A stretch of DNA of 64,000 nt from Aequorivita xiaoshiensis (GCF_022008395.1 NZ_JAIRBB010000012.1:1-64000); one strand, 5' to 3'. Shown: positions 49,355 through 58,076, counted from the first letter of the stretch. The notes: generated by a model not told the origin, from the sequence alone. Program-made: numbers and translations.

Positions 49355-51064
49355 TCAATATTTTTTTAAAAAAACTTCTAAATCTTGTTCGTTAGTTAGT
49401 TTCAATATTTTTTTTAGCCTGTACTTTCCAGTTTGAACAGATTTATGAGAAATATTAAATAAAACTGAAATCTCTTTTGCTGTAAAACCATATTTTATTA
49501 AGGCTGCTAAGTGTTTTTGACGATTAGTTAAACCGTTAAATTCAGTATCGAGCTTGTCAAACATCACTACCGAACTTTGTTCTAAATTTAATAGAAATTG
49601 CTTTCTATCAGCCTCTAAATTCTTACCCTCTCTAGTATTCTTAATTAATTCAGTTATTTTTCCTTGGTTTAAGTGCTTTTGAGCAGAGGTGCTAATTTGG
49701 TTTAAATGCTCTTTTAGGCTTAAAATATTTTCATTCTTTTCTACAATTTGAGAAGCTAATTGATGTACCTCCTTTTTCTTCTTATGTAGTATTTCCTCTT
49801 GTACGTCTATCTTAGATTCTAACAATATTTTATTTTTGGCCAATCGATGTCTTTCTTGTTCGGCCTTGATAAATTTCAGCTTTTGTCTGTATAAAAAAAT
49901 CAAAACAAGAATCAAAATAAGTAATAACACTGAAAGAGCAGCCCAATACATCATCGCTGTATTTCTCTTTTTTAATTCAATCGCTTGTTGATTTCGGAAA
50001 ACTTCATGTTGTGTTTCCAACTCAGCAATTTGCCTTTCACTCTCTAAATTAAAAAGTGTATCATGAACACTCTGATACTTTAATAGCGTTTCATAAGCCG
50101 CTTGGTAATTGCCTTTTTCACGATACAATTCGTGTAAACTTAACAAAGGTGCACGGGCCTCATTAGGAGCAAAAAAGGTATCTAGAACATTTAAAGACTT
50201 AAGTAAATGTTCTTTATACTTGTGCGATTCACCTGCTCCGCGATAATAGTAAGCTTTATTGTATAGTAACCTCGCGTAATCCTTTGATAATTGTAAGGTG
50301 TTCTTTTCGTTTAACTGGGCTTTGAGAATGACAGCCTCCGCCTTATTTAAATATTCGAGACCATCTGTGTTTTTTCCTATTAGTAAGTTTAAAGCTCCAA
50401 GATTTGAATAAAGTATTTGTATATCATTAATTTGGTCAAGATTATCATAACCTAAAACTTCTTCGTAGGCAGCTATGGCTTTTTGTATCTGTCCTTCCTT
50501 ATAATATATTCCTCCAATATTACTAATCGTTCTAATAATATTCTCTTCTTTAGATAGTAATTTGTAAATAGATAAACTTTGCTGTAAATACCTTAAAGCT
50601 TTATCGGTTTTCTCTAATTCATAGTAAACTTGACCAAGTTTATTCAACGTCCTAGCGTAGTCAAAACGAATAATACTATCCATTTCCTTATTTTTCTCAA
50701 GAACAGCTTTAGAATTTAATAAATATTGAAGAGCTTCAGGATAATTTGATCTGTAAACTGCTATTTCACCTAACGTATAATCAATTTTATATCGTAGAGA
50801 ATCATTTTTATTTTCTAGAAGTAATTGCTTGGCAGCTCTACTTAAAGAATCGGCTTTTACCGGATCGCGACGCATTATCAACTTGGCCGAATCTAAAAGA
50901 GAAGTTAACTCTTGAGGAGTCTCATCGCTGCTTTCAGTGCGAGAAAAAAAATTAGTAGAGCCCATAAAAAATCCAATAGAAAAATAGACCACTACTAGTA
51001 ATACAGTGGTTACTAATAAGAATTTAATAGCGAGCGAAATATTAAATTTAGGGAACCATCGCAT
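49355..51064 (-). CDS. TPR protein with C-terminal LuxR-type HTH
   Basis: A 569-residue membrane regulator. An N-terminal helix (about 11-32) is followed by tetratricopeptide-like repeats (about 50-350, e.g. ALRYLQQSLSIYKLLSKEENIIRTISNIGGIYYKEG), a second transmembrane helix (about 372-394), a coiled coil (395-480) and a LuxR/GerE-like HTH at the C-terminus (LTNRQKHLAALIKYGFTAKEISVLFNISHKSVQTGKYRLKKIL). This architecture is frequent in Bacteroidota. It may control the divergent operon at 51320-53511; this is inferred from position. Confidence 0.85.
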   Translation of the reverse strand: MRWFPKFNISLAIKFLLVTTVLLVVVYFSIGFFMGSTNFFSRTESSDETPQELTSLLDSAKLIMRRDPVKADSLSRAAKQLLLENKNDSLRYKIDYTLGEIAVYRSNYPEALQYLLNSKAVLEKNKEMDSIIRFDYARTLNKLGQVYYELEKTDKALRYLQQSLSIYKLLSKEENIIRTISNIGGIYYKEGQIQKAIAAYEEVLGYDNLDQINDIQILYSNLGALNLLIGKNTDGLEYLNKAEAVILKAQLNEKNTLQLSKDYARLLYNKAYYYRGAGESHKYKEHLLKSLNVLDTFFAPNEARAPLLSLHELYREKGNYQAAYETLLKYQSVHDTLFNLESERQIAELETQHEVFRNQQAIELKKRNTAMMYWAALSVLLLILILVLIFLYRQKLKFIKAEQERHRLAKNKILLESKIDVQEEILHKKKKEVHQLASQIVEKNENILSLKEHLNQISTSAQKHLNQGKITELIKNTREGKNLEADRKQFLLNLEQSSVVMFDKLDTEFNGLTNRQKHLAALIKYGFTAKEISVLFNISHKSVQTGKYRLKKILKLTNEQDLEVFLKKY

Positions 51065-51319
51065 TTGTCAAAAATACTTAAATCGATGAACAATGTTTAT
51101 GTTTAATGAAGGGAAACATTCAATTAATAAAGAGAACTGCCAAAGACTCTTTGCTTTACTAAACCTGATTTCACTCACAAATTACTATTTACTAGTTTTA
51201 TAGTTTTACAAATCGATTTTGGAATCGCTAAAAATAGTTTCCTTTGTTTGAGCTAATAATGATTAACCGATCGTAGAGGTCGCTTTAATTGTAAAACCAA
51301 AAGAAATAAATAGATAAAA

Positions 51320-52174
51320 ATGATATTAAATTGTAGAAGCCTAATAAGACTATATTTAGTATTAGGATTTTTGACTGTATTTTACGGATGTAGCGATAAT
51401 AATGAAAAAATAGCTGTAAATAAAACAGGTGAAACGCTTATCGAACGAGTACTAGCACCAGAGGGCTATGAGTGGATAGTCGAAGACAGTGGCTCATTTG
51501 GTGAGTTCTTACAAAATACAAATTTGAAAAAAGACGGAAGCCCTATATTAGACTATAATCAAAAATCAATTAGAAATCAGTCTGAACACATTGCGATTTT
51601 GGATTATGATATAGGCAATAAAGATTTGCAACAATGTGCGGACGCAATTATTAGATTAAGGGCTGAGTATTTATTTGAAAAGGAACGATTTGATGAAATT
51701 AGTTTTCACTTCACAAACGGAGATTCTTTCAGTTGGAATGATTATAAAAACGGAATTAGACCTAAATTACTAAGTCCTTCTAAGGTTTCGTTTGAGCAAG
51801 TAGCCAGCAAAAATGATAGCTACGAAAGTTTCAGGAAGTACCTCGATGTTGTCTTTATGTACGCAGGAACTATTTCTTTGAATAATGAAACAAAAAAAGT
51901 AACAAATAACAGTGAAATTAAAACTGGTGATTTTTTAGTTACGCCTGGAAGTCCTGGCCACGCCGTGATTGTAGTAGGAAGAGCAATTAACAAAAATGGA
52001 GATATCGTTTATTTGTTAGCAGAAGGGTACACACCTGCACAATCTATACACGTGCTAACAAATCCTTATAATAGCAAAATCAACCCCTGGTATACACTGG
52101 ATGTTGCTAAAAAGTCTACCATAACGGCAAGGTATTTATTTAGAAAAACCAATATACGCACCTTTAAAAATTAG
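51320..52174 (+). CDS. DUF4846 lipoprotein
   Basis: A 284-residue lipoprotein (leader ending VFYGC, Cys at 24). The DUF4846 body has ERVLAPEGYEWIVEDSGSFGEFLQN, the conserved QQCADAIIRLRAEYLF, HFTNGDSFSWNDYKNGIRP and GDFLVTPGSPGHAVIVVGRA. The last block looks like the His motif of NlpC/P60 or CHAP amidases, and the Cys in QQCAD could be a nucleophile, so a papain-like fold is conceivable. First gene of a tight four-gene unit with a CHAP enzyme. Confidence 0.85.
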   Translation: MILNCRSLIRLYLVLGFLTVFYGCSDNNEKIAVNKTGETLIERVLAPEGYEWIVEDSGSFGEFLQNTNLKKDGSPILDYNQKSIRNQSEHIAILDYDIGNKDLQQCADAIIRLRAEYLFEKERFDEISFHFTNGDSFSWNDYKNGIRPKLLSPSKVSFEQVASKNDSYESFRKYLDVVFMYAGTISLNNETKKVTNNSEIKTGDFLVTPGSPGHAVIVVGRAINKNGDIVYLLAEGYTPAQSIHVLTNPYNSKINPWYTLDVAKKSTITARYLFRKTNIRTFKN

Positions 52175-52230
52175 AGTGACTAAATTTTAACTTAATCTAA
52201 AATGTAATTTTAAAAGCTTACGTTTCAAAA

Positions 52231-52827
52231 ATGTTTAAAAAATCCCTAACCCTTTCTATACTGTTAATAAGCACACTCTTTGTTTTTATATCTTGTGATA
52301 AAATTGAACAAAGATTAAAGTCTAAAAATCTAAAGATTGGTGATAAAGTAGATAGCCTAAATGGTGTTTATGTTTATTACAACGCTAATGTTGGAAATGT
52401 AAAAGGAAGGAACACTACTGCCGATGGATACAACATCGGACTAAAATACCAATGTGTTGAATTTGTTAAGCGTTACTATTACGAACATTTAAATCATAAA
52501 ATGCCAGATAGTTATGGGCATGCAAAAGATTTTTATGAAAAGGGATTAGGAGATGGAAAAAGAAGTAAGCGAAGAAATTTAATTCAATATTCCAACCCTA
52601 GCAATAGTAAACCTAAAGTGGATGATCTTTTAGTTTTTGATGGCACAACTACCAATAAATATGGACACGTAGCTATTATTTCAAAAGTGACAGATTCCAA
52701 AATAGAAATTATCCAACAAAATCCGGGACGCTATGGCCCCTCACGAGAAAACTTTAAACTGAAACAAAGCAACGGAAAGTGGAAAATTGGTAATACTAAA
52801 ATTTTAGGATGGTTACGAAAGGAGTAA
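52231..52827 (+). CDS. CHAP-domain amidase lipoprotein
   Basis: A 198-residue lipoprotein (leader ending VFISC). CHAP domain: catalytic Cys in YQCVEFVKRYYYEHL (about residue 75), His in NKYGHVAIISKV (about 149), acidic/Asn partner in IEIIQQNPG. CHAP enzymes cleave peptidoglycan stem peptides or glutathionylspermidine; the sequence order GYNIGLKYQCVEFVKR is closest to the amidase of the latter group. Second gene of the unit, 56 bases after DUF4846. Confidence 0.85.
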   Translation: MFKKSLTLSILLISTLFVFISCDKIEQRLKSKNLKIGDKVDSLNGVYVYYNANVGNVKGRNTTADGYNIGLKYQCVEFVKRYYYEHLNHKMPDSYGHAKDFYEKGLGDGKRSKRRNLIQYSNPSNSKPKVDDLLVFDGTTTNKYGHVAIISKVTDSKIEIIQQNPGRYGPSRENFKLKQSNGKWKIGNTKILGWLRKE

Positions 52828-52874
52828 CTGTTGGTTTTTATTTTTAGATTTGATAACCTAATATTTACTAGTAA

Positions 52875-53285
52875 ATGAGATTTTTTAGAAATATAGCACT
52901 TCTCTTACTTCCATATCTCTTAATGATAATTATCAATGAAGCCTATCGCCCGACGATAAAGGAAACACCCTATTCGCTGAAAGGAATAACAGCTATAAAT
53001 TCAGATGTAAGAACGCCGGATAAATGTACATGGGCGGCACATAGCGATACTGCGTATTGTAAGCAACACCATGTAAAACTTCTTAAAAACTATATGGAAA
53101 CTACCGATAAAATCTATTTTGGAGCCATAGGCGCGTTGCGGTCCACCGGTAACTATGGCGCTGCCAATGTGATTTTTTTGGTTATCCTATTTCCACTAAT
53201 AATTTGGTATTCATTAGTGAAAATCATTGACTACACTTTAGAAATTAAAGCACTAAAAAAACAGTACAATGGAAAATCTAAATAA
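52875..53285 (+). CDS. membrane protein with conserved periplasmic segment
   Basis: A 136-residue protein with helices at about 5-22 and 96-118. The loop between carries a Cys/His-rich segment (DKCTWAAHSDTAYCKQHH) which might bind metal or form a disulfide. Unrecognised. It overlaps the next gene by 17 bases and follows the CHAP gene by 47 bases, so all four are probably one operon. Confidence 0.6.
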   Translation: MRFFRNIALLLLPYLLMIIINEAYRPTIKETPYSLKGITAINSDVRTPDKCTWAAHSDTAYCKQHHVKLLKNYMETTDKIYFGAIGALRSTGNYGAANVIFLVILFPLIIWYSLVKIIDYTLEIKALKKQYNGKSK

Positions 53286-53511
53286 TCTATATCAGACGAT
53301 AATGTATATAGGCGGTGTTGTGTATGCCTATTGCACAGACTTTACTATCAATCTGGCAAATCTGACAGGTACGTCGTATTACGAAATTAATTTTTTCTTT
53401 TTCTGTGTGCTTTTTCCACTCCTAATTATAGTATTACCTGTAATTGCTGTAATCCTAAAATATAGATTGCGAGGCTTGAAAAAGCGTACAGGCCTTTATT
53501 CGGTTCCTTGA
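53269..53511 (+). CDS. small membrane protein
   Basis: An 80-residue protein with two hydrophobic segments (about 8-20 weak and 42-66 strong, FFFFCVLFPLLIIVLPVIAVIL) and a basic C-terminus. Not recognised. Its start lies inside the previous gene (17-base overlap), so it is likely made with it, perhaps as a complex partner. Confidence 0.55.
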   Translation: MENLNNLYQTIMYIGGVVYAYCTDFTINLANLTGTSYYEINFFFFCVLFPLLIIVLPVIAVILKYRLRGLKKRTGLYSVP

Positions 53512-53546
53512 AAAGCACTGCTAAAATTATTTTTAGAAAACTCCAT

Positions 53547-54041
53547 CTACTTCAACAATAACTCCTTAAAAAATGCTTTCACTTCAACTTCAAATATTTC
53601 CTCTGGTATTCGATGTTGTAAATCTTGCCTGACTTTAATATTATAATTGTCAATTCCGATTGAGTTCGATAAAAATTCTAAAGTTGATTTTGGATCAATA
53701 ACCTCGTCTTTCGCCCCTAAAACCAGATGTTTTAAGTTGGAAATAGGATTTTTAATGTCAGGAATTTCTTGGTGAACAGAACGGTAGGCTAGGGCAGGAT
53801 TAAATAGTAATGCCGGACGTTGAAACCTGTCTGCTATATAATATGCCGCAAAACCTCCCATGCTACTGCCAATAACGAAATCGATGTTTTTATCGTTGTA
53901 TAGCTTTATCAAGCTTTCTATACTTCTCTCGTCATTTCTATAGTCGATTTGAGGCGAATAAACCATTCCGAATTCCTCAAGAATAGCTCGTTTTTCAGTA
54001 TTAAGACTGCTGTCCAACCCGTGTAGGTAAAGTATGTTCAT
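53547..54041 (-). CDS. YqiA/YcfP-like alpha/beta hydrolase
   Basis: A 164-residue minimal alpha/beta hydrolase of the YqiA family: ILYLHGLDSS at the N-terminus, nucleophile elbow GSSMGGFAAYYIADRF (Ser), LLFNPAL, LVLGAKDEVIDPK (acidic residue) and HRIPEEIF with the catalytic His. YqiA-type proteins are poorly defined esterases. Monocistronic, convergent with the small membrane protein gene. Confidence 0.85.
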   Translation of the reverse strand: MNILYLHGLDSSLNTEKRAILEEFGMVYSPQIDYRNDERSIESLIKLYNDKNIDFVIGSSMGGFAAYYIADRFQRPALLFNPALAYRSVHQEIPDIKNPISNLKHLVLGAKDEVIDPKSTLEFLSNSIGIDNYNIKVRQDLQHRIPEEIFEVEVKAFFKELLLK

Positions 54042-54235
54042 GTAGTTGTTTTTCTTTTTTTATTCATTTATAGCAAGGGCGTCGATATTTTTTTTCCACT
54101 CATATATTATGTTTTCTTCCAATCGTGATCGTCAAGTGAAATCCAACTAAGATAGTAGACATTATTAAGTTTAATCGAAAACCTTAAGGTTTTAATTCAA
54201 GTAATAGTACCATCGTTCCCGCGCGATTGCATCGC

Positions 54236-54428
54236 GTGGTTTCCTAGGCTTTAATGTAATATCAACTTGTTAATTCTCTTTCTTTATTCGATATCCGCTA
54301 TTGCTTTTCAGTATTTTGGTCGAGTTGTTGAGCTTTTTAATGAACGGCAGAAAACCATACGAGAAGACTCGTGCGGTAGCGGGTGTAGAAAATTTTCATT
54401 GCTTCAGTAATTTTGAAAAACAATGAAA
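54236..54428. repeat. dispersed noncoding repeat, copy A
   Basis: About 150 bases, from GTGGTTTCCTAGGC (54236) to GCGGTAGCGGG (54373), nearly the same as copy B at 58254. It contains perfect hairpins: CGCGAT/ATCGCG just before it (near 54223), ACGAG/CTCGT (54359-54372), and TTTCATTG/CAATGAAA (54394-54428). Copies A and B are in the same orientation, 4018 bases apart. The origin (MITE-like element, structured RNA or remnant of a mobile element) is unresolved. The rest of the gap 54042-54566 shows no gene. Confidence 0.8.
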
Positions 54429-54566
54429 CCTAACCTAAATGCTTTAAGTAGAAAAATTAAATTTTGAAAATTAGAGCATACCATGCAACGGTTCAGATTA
54501 TGATAAACGATTTTCCGGGTTAATTTTTGTTAAACTTAACACCCTAATAATTAAATTTTAAGTACA

Positions 54567-55322
54567 TCAAATCCCAAACAACCATTTTATTTTAGATGTT
54601 ACTCCTTTTTTCTCATGATCAGCAATTGTAAACGTTTCATTGCAATCTATTAATGTAAGCTCTTTATTAAATCGCCTATTTATTTTAGATAAATTAATAA
54701 TCGTACTCTGGTTAATTTTTTCGAAACCATATGGTTCTAATTTTTTAGAAAGTGCATTAATACTTATTCTTATATTAGGAGAAATAACCTCGTCATTCTC
54801 TTTAAAAAAGTGAACACAATTTTTATTTGCTTTTTCACCCTTTATATTTTTGGACGTTGTAATGTAAAATATTTTATCAGGGTTAAAACCTATATCTTGG
54901 TTTACTCCAATGGAAAGTATTAATGATTCTCCTTTCTGTATTCCGATTTTACTATTTACTCTACCAACAACTTTGTTTTTTAAAATGATTTCAAACTCCT
55001 CTATCGCAAAAGGCTTACTTAAATAGCCTGAAATATCTAAATGATTAATCACATTCTGCTCATTGTTTCTAGTCGAGGTTAAAAAGATTACTTTTTTATT
55101 AGCTCCAATATTTTGTGCTAGTTCAAGACCATTATAACCTGGCATTTCAAAATCCACGATTAGTAAATCATAGTCCGTTTCGTCAACTTCTTTAAAAGCA
55201 TTTATGGAACTACTATAGCTTTTAATATGTTTTAAAGCATAATTGTTAGCGATAGTGTCAATTTTGCTTTTTACATAGCTTAATGTTTTGGGGTCATCAT
55301 CAACAAGTATGTAGCGTATCAT
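54567..55322 (-). CDS. LytTR-family response regulator
   Basis: A 251-residue regulator with receiver (about 1-120; acidic LVDDD, phospho-Asp 57 in LLIVDFEMPGYNG, Lys in YLSKPF) and a C-terminal LytTR DNA-binding domain (about 150-245, FEKINQSTIINLSKINRRFNKELTLI). It directly follows the kinase gene (adjacent, 55322/55323), so it is the cognate regulator. The likely targets are its neighbours, including the 46-residue peptide and viperin genes; this is inference. Confidence 0.88.
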   Translation of the reverse strand: MIRYILVDDDPKTLSYVKSKIDTIANNYALKHIKSYSSSINAFKEVDETDYDLLIVDFEMPGYNGLELAQNIGANKKVIFLTSTRNNEQNVINHLDISGYLSKPFAIEEFEIILKNKVVGRVNSKIGIQKGESLILSIGVNQDIGFNPDKIFYITTSKNIKGEKANKNCVHFFKENDEVISPNIRISINALSKKLEPYGFEKINQSTIINLSKINRRFNKELTLIDCNETFTIADHEKKGVTSKIKWLFGI

Positions 55323-56357
55323 TTAATTAATATGTAAAATTAGTTCTGAGAGGTATTGTCTATTTGAAAGTTCTTTATGTACTAACTTGCTATTAGGATA
55401 GTAAGCGTCGAGTAATTGTTGTAAAGCATTTAACCCAAACTGATCGGAATGCTCTGTTTTCATTTGATTATTAATTTCTATACTATTTGTTAAACTGTAT
55501 CTTAGCTGTTGTTGCCCTGTTTCTTCTAAAGTGAGTTTAATAAAGGAACCTTTCTCATTTAGACTTCCGTGTTTTAAAGCATTTTCTACAAAAGGGAAAA
55601 ATAGAGTTGGTTTTATTTTTAGCTGTTCTATTCGTCTTTCACTCAGCGTATTCTTTATTTCAATATTAGCCTGAGGTTTTAAATACTGAATTAGCTCCAT
55701 AAACATATTAATATGATTCCATTCTTCCTGTAAGCTAGAATTTTCTTTATTAAGCGCAGAAACATTGTAATCTAACAGTTTAAAAATTTGTTTTAAAGCT
55801 TTTAAAGAGGGTATTTTGATTTCTGGCTTTTTAAAACTGTAATAAAACCCTAAAAAAGATTTTTGCTCGTTTTGACTACTTTCTAAATCTATATAAATCT
55901 GGTTAATCAAGTTTTTTATAAAATGGGCGCCCAGCCTAGTATTATTGGCTTCTACACTTTTAAAAACCACGTAACGTTCATAAGCCTCTTTTTGGTGATT
56001 TATAACCTCTTTTTGTTGTGCCATTTCTTTTTCTTTCTGGCTTAAGGTTTCATTTAATTTTTGCTTGTAGCGCTTTAATTCTACTTTAACCTGTGCATTT
56101 TCAGTTTGGCTTGCTATTAGTTGCCTTTGTAATGTCTCTACTAGGGTTGCTTGAGTTTTTAAACTTTCAATTTTAGTCTTACTAACTTTTAACTCTTTCG
56201 TTATTCTTCTATTTTTTTTTCTGAAAGAACGCTTTTTGTAAAGGTTGTACCAATTGCGAATAACTAAAAGGACTAATAATCCTAAAAGAATAAGTGTTAC
56301 GGTTTTTAATACTTCATTTTGCTCTATAAGGTCAGAATACGAAGACTGCTGTAACAT
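55323..56357 (-). CDS. LytS-like sensor histidine kinase
   Basis: A 344-residue kinase of the HPK8 (LytS/YehU) type. One transmembrane helix (about 17-35), then a long coiled coil (about 45-130), then the His_kinase domain with phospho-His in AHFIKNLINQIYIDLE and the N-box FVENALKHGSLN. The usual HFLFN is degenerate (HFIKN). It lacks a distinct periplasmic sensor, so the signal may be within the membrane or from partner proteins. Operon with the LytTR gene; promoter on the minus strand upstream. Confidence 0.85.
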   Translation of the reverse strand: MLQQSSYSDLIEQNEVLKTVTLILLGLLVLLVIRNWYNLYKKRSFRKKNRRITKELKVSKTKIESLKTQATLVETLQRQLIASQTENAQVKVELKRYKQKLNETLSQKEKEMAQQKEVINHQKEAYERYVVFKSVEANNTRLGAHFIKNLINQIYIDLESSQNEQKSFLGFYYSFKKPEIKIPSLKALKQIFKLLDYNVSALNKENSSLQEEWNHINMFMELIQYLKPQANIEIKNTLSERRIEQLKIKPTLFFPFVENALKHGSLNEKGSFIKLTLEETGQQQLRYSLTNSIEINNQMKTEHSDQFGLNALQQLLDAYYPNSKLVHKELSNRQYLSELILHIN

Positions 56358-56449
56358 AAAGAGTTTGGTAGGTTTGAAATTGGTTGATAATACAGGCTGC
56401 TTTTTGTTAAACTTTAAAGAGAATTTAATAAAAACCGGGGGCTATGTCC

Positions 56450-56457
56450 CAAATATA
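56450..56457 (-). promoter_or_regulatory. -7 promoter element for the LytS/LytTR operon
   Basis: TATATTTG on the minus strand (complement of 56450-56457), 93 bases before the kinase start. The flanking GCTAT/ATAGC bases could form a small hairpin. Confidence 0.5.
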
Positions 56458-56522
56458 GCTTGTATACCCCAAATTATAAAAATAAATTTCATTCTATTTT
56501 AAATTAGCCATGAATAAGAAAT

Positions 56523-56541
56523 GTTTGGTAAAGTACCAAAC
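56523..56541. promoter_or_regulatory. perfect palindrome, candidate operator
   Basis: GTTTGGTA-AAG-TACCAAAC: eight-base arms around a three-base spacer, 29 bases upstream of the 46-residue peptide gene and between it and the divergent two-component operon. It may be an operator for a dimeric repressor or a leader hairpin. LytTR sites are direct repeats, so this is not a typical LytTR site. Confidence 0.5.
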
Positions 56542-56569
56542 TGTTTAAATTTAATTAAAAATAATTTTC

Positions 56570-56710
56570 ATGAGTAATTCAACCCAAAACAATCACAAAG
56601 CGAATCAAGCAAATTCAAACAAAGGAACATCTGGAAATAATACAGCTAATAGCAAAGTACATGGTAATAGAGGTAAACAGTTAAACCCAAATCAAAAGTC
56701 TAAAAAATAA
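56570..56710 (+). CDS. 46-residue polar peptide
   Basis: Starts at ATG 56570 and is too short for common ORF cut-offs. Highly polar and low complexity (many Asn, Lys, Ser, Gly: ANQANSNKGTSGNNTAN, then NRGKQLNPNQKSKK). It has no signal peptide, hydrophobic segment or Cys. Small Asn/Lys-rich proteins ending in an NRGxQLNPN-type tail recur in Flavobacteriia, but their role is unknown. Reality is supported by a hairpin terminator after it and its place between promoter and terminator. Confidence 0.65.
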   Translation: MSNSTQNNHKANQANSNKGTSGNNTANSKVHGNRGKQLNPNQKSKK

Positions 56711-56718
56711 ACTATATA

Positions 56719-56750
56719 AATCTCGCTTTTAATATTAAAGGCGAGATTAA
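56719..56750 (+). terminator. hairpin after the 46-residue peptide gene
   Basis: AATCTCGCTTT (56719-56729) pairs with AAAGGCGAGATT (56737-56748, one base extra). The following sequence is only moderately T-rich. Confidence 0.6.
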
Positions 56751-57065
56751 TTTGCTTTTAAATAATAAAAATAAATCACATTAAATTGATTTGACGGAGG
56801 AGAAAAGTCTTTCGCAAGTACACCCATTAGAGAGCAATTTAGGTGATAATCACCCAGTATTTGACAATCTATCTATGAGTAAACTTTCAGTAGAATGCAA
56901 CTGTAATATCAATATAGTATTTGATTATACGTTCGGGTCTCATTTCATTAAAAACGCATTTAATGTATAATTAGAAGTGTCAGATCAAATAGCCTCCAAC
57001 TAAATTAGATAAAACAACAAAGTAAATGAGATAACAAGTTTATAAGAAATTAAATTATCGGGGGT
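56751..57065. other. leader region of the viperin gene
   Basis: About 315 bases with no convincing gene. A frame without ATG ending at TAA near 56969 exists but I do not support it. TAGTATTTG near 56917 is only an approximate promoter match. GGGGG stands directly before the ATG of the radical SAM gene. Confidence 0.35.
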
Positions 57066-58076
57066 ATGAAAACAAATTTTTTAAAGGTTAACAATGTTGA
57101 TTTTTTAAACAAGACTAATTATTATGGTTTAGTTCTAAATACAGATAATTTTACAACTAAAGAAGTTTCTCATCGTACAAATAAACACTACCCTGAATGT
57201 AATGGTGTAGGCACGATACCTAGTATTAATTTTCACCTGTGGGAACCTTGTAACATGAGATGTAAATTTTGCTTTGCAACCTTTCAAGATGTAAAACAAA
57301 CTATCTTACCAAAGGGACACTTGCCTGAACAGGATGCTTTAAAAGTAGTAGAGAAAATAGCTGCTGCAGGTTTTAAGAAAATAACTTTTGCAGGTGGTGA
57401 GCCTTTACTATGTAAATGGTTGCCAAAATTAATTAAGAAAGCGAAGCAATTAGGAATGATTACTATGATTGTTACCAATGGTAGTAAATTAACAGATGCT
57501 TTTTTAAAGGAAAATAGAGCCTATTTAGATTGGATTGCAGTAAGTGTAGATAGTTTAGATGAGGATATAAATATTAAATTAGGGAGAGCAGTTATAGGCA
57601 AAAAACCATTAAGCAAAGCGTACTATTGTAATCTAGTGGATAGCATCAAGAAGTATGGTTACGGTTTAAAAATTAATACGGTAGTGAACAAAGTAAACTA
57701 TAAAGACAACTTTACTGAATTTATTGAATATGCCAAACCAAAACGTTGGAAAGTACTACAGGTATTACCAATTATTGGACAAAATGATGATAAAATTCAT
57801 CAGTTTAAAATTACAGATGCAGAATATACATATTTTGTAAATACACATAAATCAGTAAAAGTGTTAGTGCCAGAATCTAATGAGCAAATAAAGGGGAGTT
57901 ATGTCATGGTAGATCCTGCAGGACGCTTTTTTGATAATGCAATGGGAACGCACAATTATAGTAAACCAATTTTAGAAGTTGGAGTGAAAGAAGCTTTAAA
58001 TGCAGTTTATTATAATCTTAATAAGTTTTTAAACAGAGGAGGGGTTTATGATTGGGAGATTACTAAAAATAAGTAA
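57066..58076 (+). CDS. prokaryotic viperin (pVip), antiviral radical SAM enzyme
   Basis: A 336-residue radical SAM enzyme. Cluster motif CNMRCKFCF (C62, C66, C69; C-x3-C-x2-C). The viperin-specific path is clear: KKITFAGGEPLLCKWLP, IVTNGSKL, LDWIAVSVDSLDEDINIKLGR (viperin: AISCDSFDEEVNVLIGRG), LKINTVVNKVNYKDNFTEFI (FKINSVINRFNVEEDM), KPKRWKVLQVLPIIGQN, VKVLVPESNEQIKGSYVMVDPAGRFFD and FLNRGGVYDW. Viperins convert CTP, GTP or UTP to 3'-deoxy-3',4'-didehydro nucleotides that terminate viral RNA synthesis; which nucleotide is used here is unknown. Comparison with human viperin is from memory. Confidence 0.9.
   Translation: MKTNFLKVNNVDFLNKTNYYGLVLNTDNFTTKEVSHRTNKHYPECNGVGTIPSINFHLWEPCNMRCKFCFATFQDVKQTILPKGHLPEQDALKVVEKIAAAGFKKITFAGGEPLLCKWLPKLIKKAKQLGMITMIVTNGSKLTDAFLKENRAYLDWIAVSVDSLDEDINIKLGRAVIGKKPLSKAYYCNLVDSIKKYGYGLKINTVVNKVNYKDNFTEFIEYAKPKRWKVLQVLPIIGQNDDKIHQFKITDAEYTYFVNTHKSVKVLVPESNEQIKGSYVMVDPAGRFFDNAMGTHNYSKPILEVGVKEALNAVYYNLNKFLNRGGVYDWEITKNK

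Noticed and set aside
54270-54360. Minus-strand peptide tail conserved in both repeat copies
   Set aside because: Stops lie shortly upstream, most base differences change residues, and similarity continues past the stop codon, so coding constraint is not supported.
56790-56971. Open frame of about 60 codons upstream of the viperin gene on the plus strand
   Set aside because: It has no upstream ATG (only TTG or an internal Met), no recognisable family and no ribosome binding site. More likely leader sequence or a decayed fragment.
57066-58076. MoaA or other standard radical SAM enzyme
   Set aside because: It lacks the C-terminal second cluster cysteines of MoaA and has the viperin-specific blocks instead.
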